DNA of 64,000 nucleotides. It comes from Blakeslea trispora. Taxonomy: Eukaryota > Mucoromycota > Mucoromycetes > Mucorales > Choanephoraceae. Below are positions 25,530 to 36,729 of the stretch, piece after piece. The position numbers and the translations under genes are program-made. Position 1 is the stretch's first letter. Each line of letters opens with the position of its first letter. The DNA lies in assembly GCA_025331445.1 (NCBI GenBank), contig JAIWNE010000015.1, positions 186,001 to 250,000 on the forward strand, in the 5' to 3' direction. The notes beneath the pieces were generated by a model that saw only the letters and a list, made by a program, of their open reading frames with translations, was not told the DNA's origin and made no database searches.

Positions 25530-26665
25530 ATGTCCAGTATCTTGTCCAGCGTAAGTGCTGAACGGCCTTTTGGTGTATATCTGTTTGATTACTTCAACCA
25601 AGCATACACTGCTGTTGTTGGTGAGCCTGCCACCAAGTTCACTTTTATTCAAGGCCAAACACCACTTTCCACTTTGCCAGAAGGTGAGTCAAAAAGAGTT
25701 GGATATGGAACGTGAAACGCGCTCTGTTCCTTAGAGTAGTGAAGAGGAATGTAAATATAAAGAGAAAGAGAAGTTTTGACAGTTTTCTGTCTTTATCTTA
25801 GTTTTGTTGGGATGTATCACTTATTTGGTTGTTATTTTTGGTGGCCGTTATTTGATGACCAACTTCAAACCTCTTCCTTGCAAGTTTGTGTTTCAAATCC
25901 ATAATATTTTGTTGACACTTGTGTCTGGTGCCTTATGGGTATTGCTCTTTGAGCAACTATTCCCTCAGCTGTACAAGCATGGTCTTTACTACACTATCTG
26001 TTCAGAAGAAGCTTGGACTCCTCAATTGGAATTGATCTATTATTTGAACTATTTGGTTAAGTGGTGGGAGTTGTTTGATACTGGATTCTTGGTCATCAAG
26101 AAGAAGAAGCTTGGTAAGAATTTCATGTCTAAATCTGAATGATTACATAAAAGGACTAAACAAGGGTGGTACATTCCTTTTCTATAGAGTTCTTGCACTA
26201 TTTCCATCATAGTATGACAATGGCATTATGTTTTACTCAGTTAGTGGGTAAGACAACCGTGGTAAGTTGTATATTTATTTTAAAATTCAATTCAGATTGA
26301 CTTATTATGTTGGGGGACAGTCTTGGGTGCCTATTATCCTGAACTTGACAGTCCATGTCTTCATGTACTATTATTATTTCCGCACATCAACTGGTGCTAA
26401 GATTTGGTGGAAGCGTTATCTCACTACTATGCAGATTATTCAATTCGTAATCGATCTGGTCGTTATCTACACTGTCACCTACTCTTACTTTGCTTTCACA
26501 TACACCTCCTCTTTGCCCAACTTTGGAACATGTGCAGGCACCGAAAGTGCCGCCGCCTTTGGTTGTGCCATTCTTACATCCTATTTATTCCTATTTATTA
26601 ATTTCTATAGAATCACTTATAACAAGAAGCAAGCTGCTGCTGCTGACAAGAAAAAGAACCTCTAG
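25530..26665 (+). CDS. Very-long-chain fatty acid elongase (ELO family)
   Basis: Endoplasmic-reticulum membrane 3-ketoacyl-CoA synthase of 294 aa in four exons (25530-25683, 25802-26113, 26188-26261, 26321-26665; exact multiple of three). It carries the ELO catalytic histidine box HYFHH (residues 159-163), the upstream signature LVKWWELFDTGFLVIKKK, and the downstream MYYYYFRTS motif, with multiple hydrophobic helices. The C-terminus is Lys-rich (KKQAAAADKKKNL), fitting an ER-retention signal. It extends acyl-CoA by two carbons for sphingolipid or membrane lipid synthesis; whether it corresponds to Elo1, Elo2 or Elo3 cannot be decided here. Its stop is 34 bp from the stop of the convergent NMN adenylyltransferase gene. 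Confidence 0.93.
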
Positions 26666-26699
26666 GTTCACAGTAAGCATCATAACAAAAGAGTATTTA

Positions 26700-27494
26700 T
26701 CATTTATAATAGAGTTTGTATTGCTTAATAAAGTCAATCATGTTATCACTAAGCATCGTTTCAACCTTTTCGCCTTGACAAGCAATTGTCTCTCTTGCTA
26801 ATGTGCTTGATAACTGGCATGTTTCTGAGTCAAGCTGGATGCGCTTAAAGATGTCTGGGCTGTATTTATGATAAACCTTCTCCCAGAACGCCTCTTGCTC
26901 TTTTGTATTTCCGCCTCTATCCGCACAAACTAAATGACAAGTACTGAAAAATGCTTCCAGGGCCTTTTCAACTGGCACCCCATTGTAGTATTTTGGATCC
27001 AACAATCGAGTGACAGTGTCATACCCTAGAATGAAATACAGCTCAGCTCTGCTGCATGTAGTCTTTGTGTGATTAGAAAGCCATGCTTGAATAGAAGTTG
27101 CTTTATCGATGAATCTGCCATGGTGTGTAAAGCCCACAACAATGCTGTATTGCTTGAACTGAGCTGCTAAAAGCTCTATCATTTGAGCACGTTCGAGTAC
27201 ACTGGCGCCTGTCAGTGCTTTGTCGGCATTATTGATTGAAAACAAAAGCAAGATACTATCAAAGTAATCATTGGGATAAGCGTTGAGTGAACTTTCTATG
27301 AGCTTGGCGTGTGCCTTTGTTGGTGGATTGAATGAGGAGTCGAGGATTAGCAAACGTTGCTGATCTTGTGTAGATGAGGTAGGCCAACACCCTTTTGAAG
27401 CAAAGCTAATAAAAAAATCTTGGTCCTTATTTGTCTCAAAAAGCTGCGACAATTCGTTTCTTCGATTGATTATCTCCTGTCTATCTAAGCTCAT
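26700..27494 (-). CDS. POF1: Nicotinamide-nucleotide adenylyltransferase-like protein (Pof1 type)
   Basis: Intronless 264-aa protein of the nucleotidyltransferase alpha/beta phosphodiesterase superfamily. The ATP-binding motif SFNPPTKAH is at 54-62 (the GxFxPxHxxH-like box) and the second conserved motif SSTLAR is near residue 232. The intervening YFILGYDTVTRLLDPKYY matches the substrate-binding region of NMNAT-type enzymes. The overall arrangement resembles fungal Pof1, an NMN adenylyltransferase-like protein distinct from the main Nma1/Nma2 enzymes. It would form NAD from NMN and ATP. Family level is solid; the Pof1 assignment is by recollection of the family, not by search. Confidence 0.82.
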   Translation of the reverse strand: MSLDRQEIINRRNELSQLFETNKDQDFFISFASKGCWPTSSTQDQQRLLILDSSFNPPTKAHAKLIESSLNAYPNDYFDSILLLFSINNADKALTGASVLERAQMIELLAAQFKQYSIVVGFTHHGRFIDKATSIQAWLSNHTKTTCSRAELYFILGYDTVTRLLDPKYYNGVPVEKALEAFFSTCHLVCADRGGNTKEQEAFWEKVYHKYSPDIFKRIQLDSETCQLSSTLARETIACQGEKVETMLSDNMIDFIKQYKLYYK

Positions 27495-27640
27495 ATTGTC
27501 CTTTTCTAGACGAAAGAGAAAGAGAGGGACCGCAACAGAAAAAGAAAAGAAGAAAAAAAAGATTATCTCACTCTCGTACTACAAGCATTGTTGATGGGAT
27601 AAAAGTTTATTAATAATATATACGTTAGTTTGTTCTCTAT

Positions 27641-30600
27641 TTATCGCATATCGCGCAAATGGACATTATCACCAGCATTCAATTGAACTTGAGAATGGGC
27701 ATCGCTGCTGCTGATACTGCCTTGACGACTTTGTCGCTCGTTAAACATATGGGAGAAACCATTTTGGTCTTCTTTTTGGTAGTGTGGTGTTAATTTTTCA
27801 CTTGAAAGAAAAAAGGGGTTGGCATTGCCTGTACCAGGTGTACCAGGTGTAGCAACACCACTAAATTGCTGTTGACTAGCGTTGTTAGGACTGTTCTTGT
27901 CGATTGCGGCAGCATTGTCAAGAGAACGGAAAACTTCGTCATCTACATAGTAGGCCTTGAACAATAATTCCAAGACTTGCATACGTTCTTCAACACGAGA
28001 GACGCGTTGAGCTTCAGTCTCCTGGCCCAAGTTTTGGAATTCGTTAACACTGAAACGATGATGAACAGGGTGAACCAGAGGAATACCACTATCTGATGTC
28101 TTGAACTTCTGTTGAAGACCCTTAAGCAAGGATTGCTTACGGCTGCCAGTAGACCATCTGTGAACAACACCCCAAGGAGAGCGAGGACGGAAACCAAAGA
28201 GCCATGTTTGAACAGCAACAAGCATACCGAAAATACCACCAACAAAACCGAGAGCATTGACAAGGGTGTACATCTTAACTTCACGATCAATCAAAGTAGC
28301 AAACTGGTTAGGGAAGATAGCAACGATACCAAGATCGGCATGGCCAGAGGTGTAGGTAGGGTTGGGTGCTTCTTGACGGAAGGTAGATGAGATTTCGGGT
28401 GTACTGTTAGTGATAGGCAAGAAACCGACATAGTTCCATCCAACAGGTTGCAAATAGCGGTGATCGACAATACCATAACTGAGAGCACTGTAAGTGAAAG
28501 GCTCAATGGTATAGACATTAGTTGCTTCAAGATCATTACGTTCATTGTTTTGCCAGGTCAAGACATCAAATTCTCTCAAGTAGTTGCTGATACCATCATT
28601 GTAGCCATAAACCTTGGCATTGGGATCCATGTTCTTGGGATACACAGAGACATGAACACGACCATAGTTTGCACTTTGGTCACCAAACATAGTGAACAAC
28701 AAACGGGAACCATTATTGGCACCTGAAGTAGATGTCAACTTAAAGTCGTCAGGTGCACGGAAGAGGTAACAGTTGACAGCACCCAAGTTGTCAGAGAAAG
28801 TAGGTTGGAAAACAGACATGTTGAGTTGTTTCACATAAGAAGTACATGTGTAGCCATTGTCTGTGTGACATGAGACACCAGGAGGGCCAAAGTTGTTGCT
28901 TTCGCTAGGGAAGCCATCAAAACAGAAACGGACATCGGGAACATCTACTTCAGCAGCAGAGTATTCAATTCTTTGAACAATGTTAGGACTGTCAACAGCT
29001 TGGCGGATCACAAAGTAAAGGAACATGACAAAGATGAATAAGAAGAAAACTTGAGAAGCAATACGAGAAGTTTCAGCCCAGACAGGCTCACCAGTACGTG
29101 GCTTCCAAATGTCATTATGAACGCGAACAACCACCCAACGAACATAAGATTGGAACTTCCAGAGTAAGAAGAGGATGATGATAAGCAAGACAACACCAGC
29201 TACAGTGACACCAGCAATCAACCCTTTAGAGACAGTTCCATCACTTGAGTGGCTGTTTTGGTCAAAGCTTTGAAGCCATGAGCTACCAGAGAGATCAAAG
29301 ACGTTAATGTCATTGTAGTAAACATTGGATCCAGCACCTATTCATGCATTAGGGAGTTAAAAAAAAAAGGAGAAAACATTAGTATAGGTCGTTCATAAAG
29401 CATGATGTAAATGCTCACCAAAAGCAACAGTAAGATGTTTGTCATCCAAAAGACCAGCAGCGGCGAATGAGCGGCGAGAGGGAGGAATACCACCAATACT
29501 GGGGATTGTCCAAGCCCAAGTCTTAGTGTCTAAAATGGCGACTGTGTTCAAAAATTGTCGGTTTCTTTGATTCTCACCATTATCACCTAAAGAAAAAGAG
29601 AAGAAAGTAGTTTAGGATAAGTCGTCCAAATATCAAATGTTTGTCAAGACTTGGAACATACCACCAAAGATAATAATCTTATCATCAGAAGCTAAAGCAT
29701 AAAAAGTAAGTATAAATGTACAATTTTGTAAGTCCTTCTTTTTTGTTGCACTTACTAACAACAGCAGAGTGGTCGGAACAGGTAGAAGGAAAACGAGCAC
29801 CAGTAGTTGAGACATTTCTGACAACCCATTCATTGGTATCAATCTTGTATACCCAGACAGAGTCCATGTTGGCTAAACCACTACCTGTATTAGTGGCAAT
29901 GACACCACCAATAACAACCATTTCACCAGTACTTTTTTTTTAAGAAAAAAGAAAATTAGGTTGCACAAAATAAATAAAGAAAATTAGATACACATACATA
30001 GAATAAACATGTTAAAAAAGAAAGGGATTATTTTACCTAATAATAGAAGCAGTATGACCATAACGACCACTAGGAGTAGCCTTTAGTGCAGTTGGCTTGA
30101 AACTAGCATCCAAGACTTGCAAGTCGTTGAAGACCTTACCAGCACCAGAAACAGCACCGCCAAAGACGTAGGACTTTTGGTTCTTGCTATCATAAGCAAG
30201 AGAGAAAAACTCACGGTTGAGAGGAAAAGAAGTAGCACTAGCGTTGCCAGTGTTGGTGCTTGGTTGAGTCCAAGTTTGAGAAGCAAAATTGTAGCTACGG
30301 ATTTGAAGAGGGGCATCTTTGCCAGCAGTAGCATTGGTCATACCACCCATGACAACCATGTTGCTGCCGTCGGCAGTGACATAAGATTGAGCATACATTG
30401 TTCCATCGGGTGCATTTGTTTGAGGTACAAGTTCCCAGTTGTATGAAGAGTCTGTTTGAGTGAGTTTGTAGAGGTTATTTGTGTATGATGTCGTGGCATT
30501 TTCACCACCAAAGAGGTACAGTGACTTGTCCTTTCTAGCATATGCCATACCACCCTTGAAGGGAAGTACATTGCTGAAAGAAGGCACGTAGAAATATGCC

Positions 30601-30656
30601 TGAACTGTACTAAAATAGGCAAATGCTGTCGTCAAAAAAAGTATTAAACTCTTCAT
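27641..30656 (-). CDS. Secreted/transmembrane Kelch-repeat protein
   Basis: Protein of 896 aa in five exons (30037-30656, 29756-29931, 29662-29691, 29419-29586, 27641-29337; exact multiple of three; exon 3 is only 30 nt). A signal peptide (MKSLILFLTTAFAYFSTVQA) leads a luminal/extracellular beta-propeller of Kelch units to about residue 350 (SLYLFGG, MVVMGG, SYVFGG, MVVIGG, IIIFGG). TM1 is at about 371-393, TM2 near 425-442 (QVFFLFIFVMFLYFV), then a roughly 240-residue Cys-containing domain (FCFDGFP, GVSCHTDNGYTC), TM3 near 685-707, and a cytosolic tail ending NVHLRDMR. The post-Kelch half is not a domain I can name; I have the impression of similar Kelch-plus-TM proteins in Mucoromycota. A cell-surface sensor or adhesion role is inference. 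Confidence 0.88.
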
Positions 30657-31306
30657 CGTCTTTTTATCTCTTCTCAAGAAATAAGTTGTATTAGTTGGTA
30701 TATTATTCTCGTATGTGAACGGCTTATGGTTGTATGAAGGGGAGAGAGGAGTAGCTTAAATGACTGTATAGGGTTTGAATAAAAAAAAAAAAAGAAAAAG
30801 AAAGAGAAAATAAAAGAGAGAGATAAGAAAAAGAGAAAAAGAGAAAAAAGAAAGAGGAAGTGTACAATAAATTAAAAGGGGAAGCTAGAGAGGAGTACAA
30901 AATTCATTGATCAAGTTAGACAAGAATAAAGGAGGTAGGACATGAAGCATCTGTACCTCAACTAAAAAAGATAAAAGTGGAGCTTGAATCCTATATAAAA
31001 AGAGTAGCACTCGAGTCCTTTGGCCGAGACTCAACTCGATTTTGGTTACTATTTTTTTACTTTTGATTTTAAGCACAGCATAGGTCGCTTCTGAATCAGT
31101 TCATTGTTTAGTGTTAAAATAAAGAACATCATTTGCTAATACGAAACTAATTAACTACTTTCAATTTCCGCAGTAAAAAAGGATGTCCATAAAAAAAGCA
31201 GCTGAGCTTGATGCAAAATGGAAATGTGTTGACAATGTAGATCATGTTTTTTTTTGTTTATAAATTTATTTCATTGCTACTTCAGTAAGAAAAACTATTT
31301 GGCTTT

Positions 31307-31556
31307 TTAAGAAAAATTAATTGATTTTTGGATCACAAATAAATCCAAAAAGGGAATATTTTTCAAGAAGAAATCAGCCAATCTTTTTGAATGAGCAACT
31401 GCGATTGAGACATAAGGATTACCCTCTATCATTGTAGTGACCAAGTCATCTAGCAGAGTGAGCTTTGTTTACCATCTGTAGCTAAACAGCTTAATAAGTA
31501 ACAATGTGCGTCCTTTTGAAGCAGGATTAGCAAAAATACGAGGAGGTTAATCCATC
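31307..31556 (-). pseudogene. Decayed coding relic, family unknown
   Basis: On the minus strand, 31307-31462 reads as a stop-free 51-residue segment with protein-like composition (TLLDDLVTTMIEG, VAHSKRLADFFLKNIPF) ending at a TAA. Immediately upstream, 31478-31556 gives PPRIFANPASKGRTLLLIKLF before stops interrupt. No start codon or splice sites join these parts. It looks like a broken gene, possibly from a mobile element, but I do not recognise the family. Confidence 0.3.
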
Positions 31557-32649
31557 CTTGTCCCTAATTTAGCTTCAATCAATGTAACCTGGAGTACACT
31601 ATAAGCCATCACACCTTCTCAAATACATATACGTTTTTTCTTATGTGGAATTGAGTTTTTTGTTTAAGATACCGTAGTTTCTGATTGTGTCTGAGTGATC
31701 CGCAAAGCTTAAAGAGGCCGACCTGATAAGCAAGAGATTGAAATCAACAAAAATAAACATTCATATGACACTGACTGTTGTACAAAGCCTACAACTTTTG
31801 TTTGGGACTATTGAGTTGTAATCTTTTCATTAGAACCTCTTAGACATATGGCATTTGTGACTTTTTATACTTGCCCAGACTATTAACATGATTGCTCATT
31901 CAACTGAGGAAATCAGAGAGATTAAACGCTTAACTTTATTAATACTTATTGTATTTAGCCATTGACAACTTCGTCACGAAATCAAATTGATTTTTACACA
32001 GCTAGCGATTTATACAATATCTAGCAATTCAAATCATTTAGTAATTAATTCAATTCATTAAAAAAAAGTAAATTCAAAACTTAACTTTGAATGTCATTTA
32101 CAACTTTTTTCTTCTTTTGATTTATAAAAGAGTACAGGCAACCTTTTACAAGTGCTTAAGACTTCGTTAAGAGACAACACGCCTTTCCTTTTGGCAAAGG
32201 TGTGTGTTTTACGAGAGAAAGCAAGAACTATGTCTGCTTTTGTTTCAACAGAACAAATGACCTAAGAAAGATAAGGCTCGAGAAAGCTAGCACACAAAAG
32301 TCTATTTGCACAGAAACTGAATATAAACAAATGGCACACTGAGAGCGCTTGATTCATTCCTATTACATCCCTATCAAATACATGTTGTCAAAAGAGAAAC
32401 GCACTGGAAACAGGTCATATACTTACAATTACCCCCACAAGCATTTTCTCGTACTTACACATATAGTCACTTGCATTAACCATTGAGTGGAGAGGAGGGG
32501 GGGGCTTTCAAATGTAAAACTATACTGATTGAGGTTCAAAACAAACGCTTTTCCAAGATACACCAAGAACAGGGTCTAAAGAAAACCAGTAGACAGAGAA
32601 CTAATAATAGATATATGTTTGAGACATAATTGAGACCCGATAAGTGGGG

Positions 32650-33324
32650 CTAGGATATCAGATCTACGTCAACCTTACCTCCAACTTTGATGGTGACGAT
32701 TGAGTGCTTTGACTAAAAAAAAAAAATCTTAAAATAGAACAAAGAACATGAAATTTAAGATTATCATTCATTAGAGACAAAAGACAAGGCATAGAATTGC
32801 ACTAAGCGAAAGCGCTCGATCACAGTAATGAGTCCAAGGTAAAGCTGCCTTGAGTGTATCAAGACTAAATAGCCTCCTTTCTGCCATCAATGAAAACTTT
32901 GTCAACCAAATCTGGAAGCTAACAAAGAGAAACTTGCTTTAACTATATAGAGAAGGCTTACCTTTTTTTTCTGAATTAAAGACAGATGAATGGGATCCTA
33001 GATTAAAATAAAGACAGTCTCTTTCTTGCAGCTATAGCTGTATATTTGCCTTTAGGATGAGCAAAAATTTCATGAATGTCTATCATGTCACATAATTTAC
33101 GATGATTATCATACAGTCCCTAAAAAAAAAAAGCTGTGTTCAGTTTTAAATGCCGAGAAGCATACTGTATCATACAACAAACATCGTAAGCCCAAGAAGG
33201 GCTCTTGTTTTCTCAAATTCAATAGAAATGTAGCATCAACTAGTGTGTCTTATTGAGGAGAAGGGGACCAAGAAGAAAGTCAAAACGTAGCTTGCAGGAA
33301 CTCGTTTTCCGATAGCAGCGAATG
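32650..33324 (-). pseudogene. Decayed multi-exon or frameshifted coding relic
   Basis: Several minus-strand segments look coding. 33237-33324 encodes AAIGKRVPASYVLTFFLVPF; 33003-33119 follows a perfect pyrimidine tract plus AG and encodes 38 residues (LYDNHRKLCDMIDIHEIF ... YTAIAARKRLSLF) before TAA; 32840-32900 encodes LPDLVDKVFIDGRKEA; and 32650-32715 follows a T-run plus AG and encodes HSIVTIKVGGKVDVDLIS before TAG. The pieces lie in different frames without good donors between them. I read this as a degraded gene, though an active gene with unrecognised introns is not excluded. Function unknown. Confidence 0.35.
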
Positions 33325-33767
33325 AAGACAGGCTACATGATAGATACATGCACTAGAAATCAAATGTCAAAAGCGAGAAACAAGAGGGATACGGTAGCAA
33401 GAAAATAATGAATTGAAATATATGCTGGGAAATATAGATGTACTGATGATAGACATTACACATGCTTTTTTTTTGTATTCGATCAACAGTCATTATTTGA
33501 TCAGTTCAATTTCCTCACTTTTGGGTATTCTGTACTACTTTCTTGATACAAGTAACTCTATTCCAAGACATATTGCATCCTATCACTTACTGCTACTTTT
33601 TTTTAAAAAAAAATCAACTTTCAATTCTTATTTCTTGTTATTCAATAGTTTTCAAATAAAGTGTATCATTCAGTTATGCAAGATTATATTTTTAAACTCA
33701 AAATCAGGTTTATGCAGTAAGACGCGGTGTCTTTGTTTTCTTCTTTCCTCTCACTTGTATAGATCTC

Positions 33768-34818
33768 ATGAGCAAACACATTCTGCTAAACTCTGATGTG
33801 ACAAACCTCATTGTCAAAGATCTTGTTGGTGAGTCTAATTCCATTTATGTGTTACTCTTTTAACATTGTATTAGGGCCAAATGCAGTTGACCAATATGTG
33901 TCACAGGCCTCAGAGTGGCCTACCAGAAGAATATTGTCAAACGTCTTGTATTCTGCCAACAACTCTAAAAAGTTCCCGCCTATAATAGCAGAAGTAATTC
34001 ACGTAATGGATATCAGTTTTCTACATCAAATTGTGCAATATTGTGAAGAAGTAAATTTGCGATACGGTGCTGTACCTTTGGTATTGATCTTTGTCGTTGA
34101 AAAGATTCAAAGTGATATTATTTCAAACATTGCAAAACATCCCAAACTTTCGTTTTTACTTCAGGTACCAAGCTTCCCTTGGGCTAGAGGTTGCTTTGTT
34201 ATCAGCGAAAACTCAATGTGGGACTACATGAACAATACACCCTTGCATCCATTAGTTGCTCTCGGTATATTCTTTACTGCTCGAAGCCCCTATTTATTCG
34301 AGCATGATCAACAGCAGGATCCAACTATTCAAAAGCTCTATCATATCTCTAAACAACTATCTGAGAATACAATTGCTGATGAGGAAATAACGAATGATAT
34401 TCTGAGGTTGTGTGATGACTCTGAATTAAGACTACAAGAGAGTGTCAGGATACTGAGTAGATTAAAAGACACGAGTGCAAAAAAGCGCGCTATTGCATGT
34501 CTAAATGATGGAATAGAAACAATAGAGTCTTACAAGCGTAAATATATACCCAGCCAGTCGCGCGAACAATCACCATGGACCTCATTGTCTTCACAGTCAT
34601 CTCTATCGCCAGTGGCACCATCATTATCATCAGGAAATTGGGATTTCGTTGAAAACTTTGTAAATGGCCTCGGTACAAAGAAGATGAATTGGAAAGCTTG
34701 TTATTCAGAAGGACAGCGTCAAGGGTATTTCGCAAGCTACACAACATACATCAGTCTTAAAAATTCGTATCAGCGCTGGAAGAAGCAGCGCGGGAGTCTT
34801 CACAAATCAAGAAAATAA
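33768..34818 (+). CDS. Unrecognised two-exon protein
   Basis: Protein of 334 aa from exons 33768-33828 and 33875-34818 (exact multiple of three; donor GTTG|GTGAGT, acceptor TATTAG). No domain recognised. It begins MSKHILLNSDVTNLIVKDLVG and has a mixed alpha/beta N-terminal half (APLVLIFVVEKI-like and FLLQVPSFPWARGCFVI), then a helical segment (TIQKLYHISKQLSENTIADEEITNDILRL region), then a Ser/Pro-rich linker (about 250-280) and a basic tail ending GSLHKSRK. No signal peptide or TM helix. Codon use and the clean intron suggest a real gene rather than a relic. It stands alone beside repeat-rich DNA, so a lineage-specific or mobile-element-linked gene is possible. Confidence 0.65.
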
Positions 34819-36498
34819 TCAGTTTACGTTCGTGTGTCAGAATAAAAGGTTGATTAATAGTGCACTTTTGTGATTGTTATTTTTGAACCAAGTTAAAACA
34901 GCTTGAGCGATTCATGTTAATCTGTATTTAGCAATTGCGTTAATAGCATTGTCTATTCTGAGTTTGTTTGTTAACTGAGCTAATTCGTTTATATAGCTTG
35001 AATATGCATCATGAGTTTATTGTTCGGTTACTTCTCTCTTTTATATTATTCTAATTCTCCCATTGCTTATTCATGTTACCAGTAGATGCATCAATGATTT
35101 GAGTACATGACACTTTACTGCATAGTGCTAGCATGTACTAACTCGACTTCCTTTTAAAACAGCATATAATCTCTCGAAATTTAATGATTAACAACCTTCA
35201 TCTACTTTACTGGCTTTGGGTAGTTCTACGCACATGTAGATATAAATCTCTATCCTACATTGTCTGAAGTTCCCTTGATATTATAATATATCATTGTACT
35301 TTTCTACTTTATATCTACTCTATTTTCATTGCTACATTCAGCATCTCTCAGTCTTATTTTGTCTGCTATTAAATCTTACATTTATCCTTCTCTATATTGC
35401 CATTTCTGCTTTGTCCTATCTCAATATATACTTGAATATAACTATTCTAGTTAGATACACCTTACGTTGTTTAGTACTTATTTCTATTCAAAGGCGAACT
35501 AATGACATGTTGTTTTTTAATTTGATTCAACACTGCTCATACAGGAGTTACGATCAATATATAATGAATATTACATAGCGACATTATATTCTCTTTAAAA
35601 TAAAACTTAACCTTTAACTACTTTATTTTTTTTTGTCTCTTGTAATTTCCCTTGAATTGCTATACTCGGTATAATTTATCAAATCTCTTTGTTGTATTTC
35701 ATTTACCCCTATTTGACTCTATTCTTATTGCTTAAGTATAAAACATTCAAACATTCAAATTCGTTCTCTTTCTCTCTTATTACAGTCGAAAGAGCTAATG
35801 CCTGATTTTCATTACATATTGTTACGCACAGGAGATTTCCTAGTACTCAATTATTTTCTGACTTCTTTTTGCTGCTTTGAATCCAACTCTGTATTTCCTA
35901 ATTGGTAATCTACTCATTTGACAGCTCCTCTTGATCTCTTATTACACAACAACCTTATTAGAATCCTTCTCTGATTTTCCATATCATAATGAATAGAACT
36001 TTTAGACATGTATTAATAATCCATACATGATGACTCATTAACTTGACTGTTTAAATTATTAGTTTGCAAGTCCAACATGACTTCTTTTAGAATAGTATAT
36101 AAACTCTTTAATCTTCTCTTATTAATAAACTCAACTTACATTTCTCTTATTTACTTTACGCTTGGTTGTAGTTTGACATATTCACTACCTAAATCCACAT
36201 ATTGTTGTTAGTTCCCTTGATACTTATTACATATCATTGTATTCATATATTACATCTCTTCTTTTATATTACTTTATTCTCTCAACTTTACTTATATCTC
36301 TAGTCGGACGACTTAAAACCTGGTGCTCATTACTTATAACCTTGCTGCCTGATTGCTCTGTTATATCTATTTGTTCTCTTTCTCAAGTTACTGCAAAAAC
36401 TATCCTTTGTCCTGTAACACCACAAAACAATACTTTGCCTCATGACAACAGTTACAGGAAAAGACTATCTTATCACCATAAAAAGAACGAAAAAGAAA
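34819..36498. other. AT/CT-rich intergenic region containing a diverged direct repeat
   Basis: About 1.7 kb of pyrimidine-rich DNA with no supported gene; the open frames are hydrophobic artefacts of TTA/CTT-rich sequence. Two blocks, about 35143-35330 and 36076-36290, share a diverged common layout described separately. Confidence 0.6.
35143..36290. repeat. Diverged direct repeat pair (35143-35330 and 36076-36290)
   Basis: Both blocks open with GACTTCnTTTTAnAA followed by a TATAA-containing stretch, continue with a CT-rich stretch ending near TGTAG/GGTAG, and then share AGTTCCCTTGATA followed a few bases later by ATATCATTGTA or ACATATCATTGTA, then TTATAT and CTCT runs. Spacing between matching points is about 930-945 bp. 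The copies are too diverged to be recent; the element type is unknown. Confidence 0.5.
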
Positions 36499-36572
36499 CG
36501 CTCCTAGGTGGGCTCGAACCACCAACCTCCTGATTAACAGTCAGACGCGCTAGCCAATTGCGCCATAGAAGC
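36499..36572 (-). tRNA. tRNA-Asn (anticodon GTT)
   Basis: 74-nt cloverleaf on the minus strand without intron. Acceptor stem GCTTCTA pairs with TAGGAGC (one G-T pair), discriminator G. The A box region is TGGCGCAATTGGC and the B box is GGTTCGAGCCC. The anticodon stem-loop CTGACTGTTAATCAG presents GTT, reading Asn codons. A T-rich Pol III terminator (TTTCTTTTT) follows directly. It sits 157 bp from the TIR transposon copy. Confidence 0.93.
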
Positions 36573-36729
36573 TCATATTTTAAATTATTTTATTGCTTAC
36601 ACAATTTCTGCTAATAATTCCGGCCCGGAACTTCGCCGCACAGCCGGACCGATACGTCACTTTCTAAAGAGAATGATATTTAATTCATGTAACTGACATG
36701 TAACTTTTGACAATTCAGAATCTTTAATA

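Larger units (their letters stand above)
30657..33767. other. Long gene-poor region with decayed coding relics
   Basis: About 3.1 kb between the divergent Kelch gene and the unrecognised gene at 33768. The first 250 bp are purine/A-rich leader of the Kelch gene. The rest is AT-rich with no intact gene, but two minus-strand zones (around 31.3-31.6 and 32.6-33.3 kb) read as peptide-like segments interrupted by stops and frame changes; these are listed separately. A TATA-like TTTATAAAAG lies near 32120 followed by an imperfect hairpin near 32190-32210, without a recognisable RNA gene. Confidence 0.55.

Noticed and set aside
32160..32240. Possible small RNA gene with TATA box and hairpin
   Set aside because: No match to U1, U2, U4, U5, U6 or U3 landmark sequences as I know them, and the hairpin is weak.
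33413..33796. 127-residue hydrophobic frame upstream of the unrecognised gene
   Set aside because: Overlaps the real exon 1 in another frame and is composed of Leu/Ser/Tyr/Phe from AT-rich DNA.
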